Part shown: piece after piece, positions 58,065-64,000 of the stretch
Position numbering within the stretch: position 1 is the first letter of the stretch
Layout: each line of letters begins with the position of its first letter
Assembly: GCA_030490835.1 (NCBI GenBank)
Contig: CM059977.1
Location: forward strand, 24,285,335-24,349,334
Length of the DNA: 64,000 nucleotides
Reading direction: 5' to 3'
Source of the DNA: Annona cherimola
Lineage: Eukaryota; Streptophyta; Magnoliopsida; Magnoliales; Annonaceae
The notes under the pieces: generated by a model
What the model saw: the letters and a program-made list of their open reading frames with translations, nothing else
What the model was told of the DNA's origin: nothing
The model's database searches: none
Program-made: the position numbers and the translations under genes

Positions 58065-58790
58065 TTGAATGGATGCTGTGCACAAAGAAAGGTGGTGATC
58101 ATGACGGAAGGCAGACGTATATAACCCAACTTGAATAATATGTGACAACGATAATAAAAGGCCAAATAGATAAGACAAGAAAATTGCTTCTAATAATGGA
58201 CCCCTCATTTCCTTGCCCAGCATGGATTTTCTATTTTCTTTCTTTTTCTATTGAGAAACGATTCCATGCAATATCATATAAATCCTTCTGTCTTTCATAA
58301 ACCATGAAACTTTGGACAAAAGCATTCTAATCACAGTGCTTGAAGCAGTCATTTGGTAAAATATTAAAATTCATTTCAATCATCGATTTGGTGAGCTTTA
58401 ATCATCGAATTCCAATCGTTTACGCCCGGGTTTTCGACATGCCCGGATGCCATTCATTCCAGCAGCTATAATCTAACCCGTTCAAATTTAAAATGCCAAA
58501 AGCTGGCAAGCTGCTACTGGCAGGCATTAATGGAACTCTTCATCATCCAGACAACATTTACAAACAATCCAGTAATTTCGATCTAATCAAGTTGATTTTT
58601 CATATTACAAAAATATATGTAAAGGCAAGTGCGAGGAGTGGCCTAGATCGAGTTTTGGAGAAGGGACAAAGGAAAAAATTCGACTTGCAATCATCCACCA
58701 TTATCGTTTAGTAAGATTAGTGGCATCAAGGTGCATGGGCCATATCTGCACCCGACAACCAACCAGTACATCCAGTCAACCATGAACCTG
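58065..58790. other. Intergenic, nothing recognised
   Basis: Continuation of the DNA split by the Copia insertion. Short frames here do not resemble known proteins. Confidence 0.5.
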
Positions 58791-58799
58791 AACCATCGG

Positions 58800-59460
58800 T
58801 AACAACAGAACAGTCACACCATTTGAAACTGTCCTGCATCTTGTTTGGGCCCCATTACTTTCTTTCTTTCGAGCATCCCAAAAATAATAATAAATAAATA
58901 AATACAGAAAGAAGAAGAAACACACAGAAGGCACAACCCACTGGTCTTCCCAAGCACAAAGTCAGAGGGTGAAGTGGCATCACAGGCACACCCATCTACA
59001 CCATTTAAAACCTTTCCACATCTAATTGTACGGATCCAACTTTTATCCCTAAGAACATACCACAAAATTAAACAAAAGAAAAACCACAAAAGCCACAACC
59101 CAAAGGCCTTTTCAAGCACACCTTTCACACGGTCTTGTGCGATCACAAGCACACCATCCTACATGCAAAACCTTCCCGAACCTCGTTTGGAAGTTGGAAC
59201 CACCTCCTTTTCCAAAGGCAAGCCGTGAACAAGAAACAAACATGCACACGATGCACGGCCAACAGGTCTTTCGGACACCATTAATTAATAGCCATCAGCA
59301 CCATTTCAAACCCACGGATCTCTTTCTAAGGTCCACCTCAATTTCGTTTCATCATGCCATGAAAAAGCAAACAGAGAAAAAACACACGAAGGCCAACCCA
59401 GCAGCCTCTTCTAGACACCCTTCACAGTATCATGGACCCACAAATAGCCTTGGCAGCTGA
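58800..59460. repeat. Diverged tandem array, four units of about 140-180 bp
   Basis: Motifs accattt-aaac-tt-c-catct near 58,818, 59,000, 59,162 and 59,300 head successive units. Each also contains caaccca--ggtctt-tcaagcac and acacacgaaggcc-like parts. Divergence is high, and part of unit 1 was replaced by AATA repeats. Confidence 0.6.
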
Positions 59461-60090
59461 GCTTCCATATCCGCCCTTCAAAAACTATTCTCATTCATTC
59501 CTTAGAAAAAAAAATGTCATTCTCACCCTACACGAAGAAGAAGAAGGACACCAACAACAACAACAACACCAACACCAACACCAACACCAACTGAGATACT
59601 GCCTTCATATATTTGAAAAATTAAAAATGGGCAAATGATAAAATAGTAGAAAACACACCTCCGCCAGCTTGCCTTGCCATGTTGCTTGCTCTGCTACAGG
59701 TCCCCTGCATTAGGGTGTACCGGTGGAGTGGAATTTCACCCCGGCGGCAGCAGCGATGTGGAGGCTAGTAACGCAGCAATAAATATAACTAACTGCCACT
59801 CGGCTCTGAACTCTGAAGGGAGAAAATAAACCGACTTTGAATTGTCTATCTTAAGAGATCTGAACCGTTGAATCATAACAGGGCTGATATTAACATTGGC
59901 AACAGTCATTTCAAGGTAATAGAGCAGCAGCAGCAGCACGACAGTAGACAGGCTTGGCCGTAAGCCTATCATTCCCACGCTTCATATTCTCAAGGATTTC
60001 CATCGCACCACCCCATGCATACTAACGTCCCCAAAAGTGATTGTTGTGTGTTTCGGCTCCCTCTTTTCAACGGACAGAGCTGGCCGACGC
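59461..60090. other. Intergenic with CAA/CCAACA microsatellite
   Basis: A caacaacaac / caccaacaccaacacc microsatellite spans about 59,548-59,592. A minus-strand frame at 59,736-59,978 has a Leu-rich start from a GCT/CAG repeat but no recognised domain, so I do not call it a gene. Confidence 0.5.
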
Positions 60091-60094
60091 TTGG

Positions 60095-60350
60095 GAAGGT
60101 GAAACGCTTGGTAAGGTGAAAATTGTGAAAGATGTGATATTAAGTGAGTGTAGAAAATAAAATATTTTAAAATTATATAATTAGTATAAAATTATAGAAG
60201 TAAAATTAAAATAAATAGATTTATTAGAGGTAATTAATAATAAAAATAATTAGAATATAAAAATAAAAAATATAATAATAAAATACCTAAAAATGCGTGC
60301 ACCTACGTTTTCCACCCGCATTTCTCGCACCCCGTCATCAAACGTTACCT
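60095..60350. mobile_element. MITE related to the acgtttggtaacg family
   Basis: The left part gaaacgcttggtaaggtg and right part cgtcatcaaacgttacctcg are inverted partners like the tips at 16,844-17,106. The interior is very AT-rich with ataaatagatttattaga-like runs. Borders are approximate. Confidence 0.5.
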
Positions 60351-60461
60351 CGGTAGAAACAGGTACAGTCCCCAGACCACAGTGTACGGATTTTGCAGAT
60401 TCGGTGGAGAGCGGAGGACAGAGTTCATGTGCAATATGAATCCATCACCCACGCCCGACCC

Positions 60462-60795
60462 GACCGTCATCTTTTTTTTTTTTTTTTTATTGGTACAATT
60501 ACATGTATCTCAACACATATTATACTTGAAAATCTAAGACATTCTTACAAATATAAGGGACACATATTCCCAAAGAAATCTGGAGACACAGCTCCACGAA
60601 AGAATGAGGAAGACACAGCTTCCAACAACCACTTGGGAGACCACCTGCTCCCACACACCATCCATCCGGGAGACCGCCTTCTTTTCGCTCCCACCCATTT
60701 TTTTTCCGCCCGGAGCGCGATTCGAAGCTCCGCCGCTGCCCTGCGCACGTTTGCGCCTCTGACAGCCCCTCAGTTGGTGACCGTCATCTTTTTTT
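60462..60795 (-). mobile_element. SINE or retroposed transcript, about 300 bp
   Basis: gaccgtcatctttttt flanks the body at 60,462 and 60,779. The insert lies on the minus strand and ends aataaa plus a long A run at 60,472-60,488. On that strand, ggctgtcagaggcgcaaacg could be an A box and gcttcgaatcgcg a B box, so a tRNA-derived SINE is likely. A processed copy of an mRNA 3' end is the alternative. Confidence 0.65.
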
Positions 60796-60799
60796 ACTT

Positions 60800-61136
60800 T
60801 GAAGAATGTTAATATTTTTATTTTTCACAATAAATATTTTAATAAGTTAAATTAAGCGTCATACTTGGAATTATTTATTTACCCAAATAATCAGAATTAT
60901 TTTAATATTTTATTAATATTGTTCGTAAAAATTTGATCTAAGATCAACTTTTAAGATTCTACAAAGCCGTAGTTATTGTTAAATTTTCACATATTTTGAT
61001 GAATAATAGTAAAAACTAATACTAAAACAACTAAATAAGACTGATATTACATCTGTACATTTTTTTAATCAACAATTAGCGGGACAAAATAAAATACGCC
61101 CGGTCACTTTTTTTTGCTTGCTTAATTAACAATCAG
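60800..61136. other. AT-rich spacer, nothing recognised
   Basis: AT-rich DNA between two SINE insertions. No gene is seen. Confidence 0.4.
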
Positions 61137-61289
61137 TTACTTGGATCATTGTTAGCCGCTGCAGTGGAGCAGCCGGCATCGTATTTCGGCAATGTTACTT
61201 GTGGCCTAGAGATCGATCCCTGTGACATGTATCGTCTAGGACGTCAACCTTGCCACCATCATCAGAAAGAATTACTTGGATCATCGTTA
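61137..61289 (+). mobile_element. tRNA-like SINE with 18-bp TSD
   Basis: ttacttggatcattgtta (61137-61154) and ttacttggatcatcgtta (61272-61289) differ at one position. The 117-bp body has gccgctgcagtggagcagcc near its start and gagatcgatccc (B-box-like) in its middle. It lacks a long A tail. Confidence 0.65.
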
Positions 61290-61855
61290 AATGAACATTT
61301 TATTTGAAGAATTAATTATATTTGGAATATTACAGCAAGGCAATCCTACCAACACATCACTTCTTTTTATAAGTCTTTTATTTGAATATTTAAACTATTC
61401 TTTATATGACTTTTACGAAATTATTTCCTGCTGAGATGTTTTAGATTGCATTTCAATTTAGTCAGTTAAGTTATTTCGGAGCTAGCGCTTGACAATTTTT
61501 ATTAAGACCATTATAGGATGGTCCACTTTTAAAGAACAGACGCTGAAGAAACAGGCATACCGAGAAAAAAAACAGCCAGTGATGTGGACCTCATCTGCTT
61601 TTTCAATAAAATGTGGACCGTTAAGATCTTTTTTTAATGATATTATAATAAAAACATGTTTTTGCAAAAATAAACGTCTAAGAATATAATAAGAAAGGAT
61701 ATAGCAGCAATTATGAATAATCACTAAGATATTTAGATTTTTCCACTAATAAAATTTCTAGGTCAAAAATACCACTACTGGTTTCATAATATCTATATAT
61801 AATTATCAGATTTTATTTTCATTTATTATATGGTTAACATTATGCCAACTGCCAC

Positions 61856-63246
61856 TAGGGGTGCAACTCGGGTCGGGTTATACCGGGTTGGAGCGAACCC
61901 AAACCCTAAGCCAACCGGGTTGGAGTAAACCCAAACCCAAACCCTAAGAATTTAATCCGGGTTCGGACCGGGTTCGGGTCGGGTTCGCATTGGTTTTGGT
62001 TTGGTTTCGGGTTAGAATTCGGGTTACCAATAAACTATTTTTTTTCCAAATTTAGTTGTAATCTAAAAGAAAATTATTGGAATATACATACCTGTGTTTA
62101 CGAAGTCAAGCCTCACGCTGAATTCTGCAACATCCTTTCAAAGAATTCTGCAATATTCTTTGAATGAACTCAGCAAGCAATTTTTCAACACCCTATAGAC
62201 ACAAATAAATGACAAATTAGTTAGTTTTATAACTAGTTGGTCATTTCTATTTAATAGCTAATGAAAATGACTCAAGTATACCAAATAGAAAATGAACATA
62301 TCATACTAACTTTGTAGTTGAAACTAAACATTATCATACAAACTGCTGAAATTGAATTCAAACTGAATATTTATTATACAAATTGCTAAAGTAAAAATTG
62401 ACCACTTGTCATACCAATAAACTTAAAATATGAATCAAATTTATATTACAATCTGAAATTCAAACTAACAGATTTCTCATACTAACAGAAAGTATAATAT
62501 GAAATAGATTTATCATGCCAACTCAAATTCAAACATAATCCACATAACAGTTATTGAAAGTAACTAAATTTAAATACATTAAGCATAATGGTTCAACATT
62601 CCAATCTAATTTAAGTGCAATCCAAATTTAAAATAATAATATAAACAAATCTCAAGTTTAAATAAGTTTACATATACTTTTAAACAAATTCAAATTTCAA
62701 ACGAGTTCATGTCTCCAAAGTTTCCAAAAAAACTAAAAAACTATTCGAAGACTTCCAAATAATTTCTCCCTTGATTTTCATCTGCATTTCTAATGTCAAG
62801 TTCTTCCTCCTCGATTTACATATTTGAAAATAATATGCATCAACCTAGACGAAAAAAATGCATGCAACTATTAACAATAAGAAGATAATAATCATAAAAA
62901 ATCATCCTAGAAATTAAGTTATCTCAAGCGTGCTTTGGTAATGAAGAAAGAGGTGATTTGTCTAAACTAGAGTTAGTAATGTCTAAAACATGTATATATA
63001 TATATATTAGTATTAAAAAAAACATGTATAATTGATGAAAAAACTATATAAATTATACCGGGTTTGGACCGGGTCGGGTTTTGGTACCGGGTTGGTGTGA
63101 ACCCGGTTTTGGTATCGGGTTTCTACGGATCGGGTTGAAACCGGGTCTATTTTGAAAAAATTCCTAAAAATAAAACCCATTTTTGGTTTTGATATCGGGT
63201 CAGGTCGGGCGGGTTCGGACCGACCCGGTACCAAGTTGCACCCCTA
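61856..63246. mobile_element. Non-autonomous hAT element, 1.4 kb
   Basis: It starts taggggtgcaactcgggtcg and ends aagttgcacccct plus a, inverted partners. A perfect 8-bp duplication, actgccac, flanks it at 61848-61855 and 63247-63254. Subterminal regions are arrays of gggtcgggtt / ggttcggaccgg motifs on both sides. The centre (62,050-62,960) is AT-rich and has no open frame. Confidence 0.85.
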
Positions 63247-63259
63247 ACTGCCACCCGGC

Positions 63260-63370
63260 ATTTGCCTGCGTTGTAACTCAAACGGCTGATGGGCAGCGGA
63301 TCGTGGGTTTGAGTCTTCTACAGTGAGGAGTTCCGGCCGGGGTGGGAGTTTTATCTTCCATGAACATAAG
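63260..63370 (+). mobile_element. Possible tRNA-derived SINE
   Basis: taactcaaacgg (A-box-like) and gtgggtttgagtc (B-box-like) are about 31 bp apart, as in tRNA genes. No target duplication was found, and there is no anticodon arm I can support, so this is not called as a tRNA gene. Confidence 0.35.
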
Positions 63371-63382
63371 ATGGAAGCGGCG

Positions 63383-63610
63383 ATGTTTGGGGAAGTGATA
63401 GTTATGGAAAATGTGGTATTTAAAGGGAATAAAAAATGAAGTAATTTAGACATTGTGTGATTAATATGAAAATTGGTAGGAAAAATAATTAAAATATGAA
63501 ATTAAAAGTGAAAATATATAATGATTAATTGATTAATAAAATACTTTGAAATCCGTGCACCGACCATTTTTCACTCGGGTTCTCCCCACCCCGTTACCGA
63601 ACATTCTTTT
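63383..63610. mobile_element. MITE related to the acgtttggtaacg family
   Basis: The left gatgtttggggaagtg and right ccccgttaccgaacattc are approximate inverted partners. The AT-rich interior resembles 60,095-60,350, including a shared gtgcaccgac/gtgcacctac segment near the right end. Confidence 0.5.
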
Positions 63611-63902
63611 AGTCTCTTAGTCTCATGCAGAGGTAAATGTACTTAATTATAATATCAAATATCTCACTATTGTACAGCACTAATATTTTTTTATATAAAA
63701 AAAAGATTTTGTAAAGCAACAAATGTTCCGTGCACCCTAATGCACGTGATGGTGCGTTACGGAGAAATAAAAGTTGAAGTAAACTCTCGCCCTTCTAACG
63801 CACGTGACGCGACGTCCCAAAAGAAATAATCAGTGCTCCAGCGGAGAATAAGCACCAGAGCATGGTTGTACGTAGTAAGAACTAAGAAGTGGAGCTAGTG
63901 AG

Positions 63903-64000
63903 TCCGGCGCTGTGGCGCAGTGGTAACTCATGATGGCATGGTTGCCATCGGTCCACGGATTAAATATCTGAAACGGAAAAATGATAGTAGGAGCTGTGTC
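63903..64000 (+). mobile_element. tRNA-like SINE, cut by the window end
   Basis: gctgtggcgcagtggtaactc is a strong A-box-like start of the type used by plant SINEs, and ggtccacggattaaa stands in the B-box position. The 3' end lies outside the window. Confidence 0.5.

Noticed and set aside
59736..59978. 80-residue minus-strand frame with a leucine-rich start
   Set aside because: The leucine run comes from a GCT/CAG microsatellite; nothing else supports a secreted protein.
63260..63320. Candidate tRNA gene
   Set aside because: A and B boxes are spaced properly, but no acceptor stem or anticodon arm could be paired; a SINE is more likely.
1..64000. CRISPR arrays, rRNA genes, bacterial-type operons
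   Set aside because: None seen; tandem repeats found have no regular spacers, and all genes are of plant type.

Overview
The window is nuclear DNA from a flowering plant. The evidence is a long P-class pentatricopeptide repeat (PPR) gene, a nuclear petM gene with a plastid transit peptide, plant-type REM/B3 genes split by introns, AT-rich intergenic DNA, and abundant hAT, MULE, SINE and Copia elements. I cannot place the lineage more closely from sequence alone.

Layout. 1-5.8 kb has no gene I can support; it holds a MULE-type MITE with a 9-bp target duplication and short poly(A)-tailed micro-insertions. 5.86-8.11 kb (-) is an intact PPR gene. A 4.2-kb hAT transposon (8,236-12,444, perfect 8-bp TSD) sits just upstream of its start; its transposase is broken by one in-frame TAG. 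12.5-14.8 kb is a MITE interrupted by 1.9 kb carrying the 5' half of an ELO-type fatty acid elongase gene. 14.8-19.8 kb is a thicket of fold-back MITEs nested in each other. 20.43-21.64 kb is a solo LTR. 24.03-29.44 kb (+) is a seven-exon TMEM147 homologue (ER translocon BOS complex). 30.6-31.3 kb (-) is petM (cytochrome b6f subunit 7). 33.0-36.1 kb (-) is a decayed REM/B3 gene. 36-42 kb is again fold-back repeats, with a SINE. 42.5-46.3 kb (+) and 46.9-50.7 kb (-) are two REM/B3 genes facing tail to tail. 51.09-58.06 kb is a complete Copia-type LTR retrotransposon with nearly identical LTRs but a ruined interior. 58-64 kb holds a diverged tandem array, SINEs, MITEs and a 1.4-kb non-autonomous hAT element.

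The gene content is three housekeeping genes (organelle RNA processing, ER membrane-protein insertion, photosynthetic electron transport) plus a local family of B3 DNA-binding proteins that has expanded and partly decayed. I saw no operon-like logic. The most unusual signals are: (1) six or seven scattered poly(A)-tailed micro-insertions of about 13-40 bp, each flanked by 11-17-bp direct repeats; (2) several fold-back element types that share a core but differ at their ends; (3) a recently inserted Copia copy whose coding region was already dead; and (4) a five-unit repeat linker in a REM protein whose exon ends inside the last unit.

All exon models were built by eye from splice signals, reading phase and family resemblance. 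They have not been tested against transcripts or databases.
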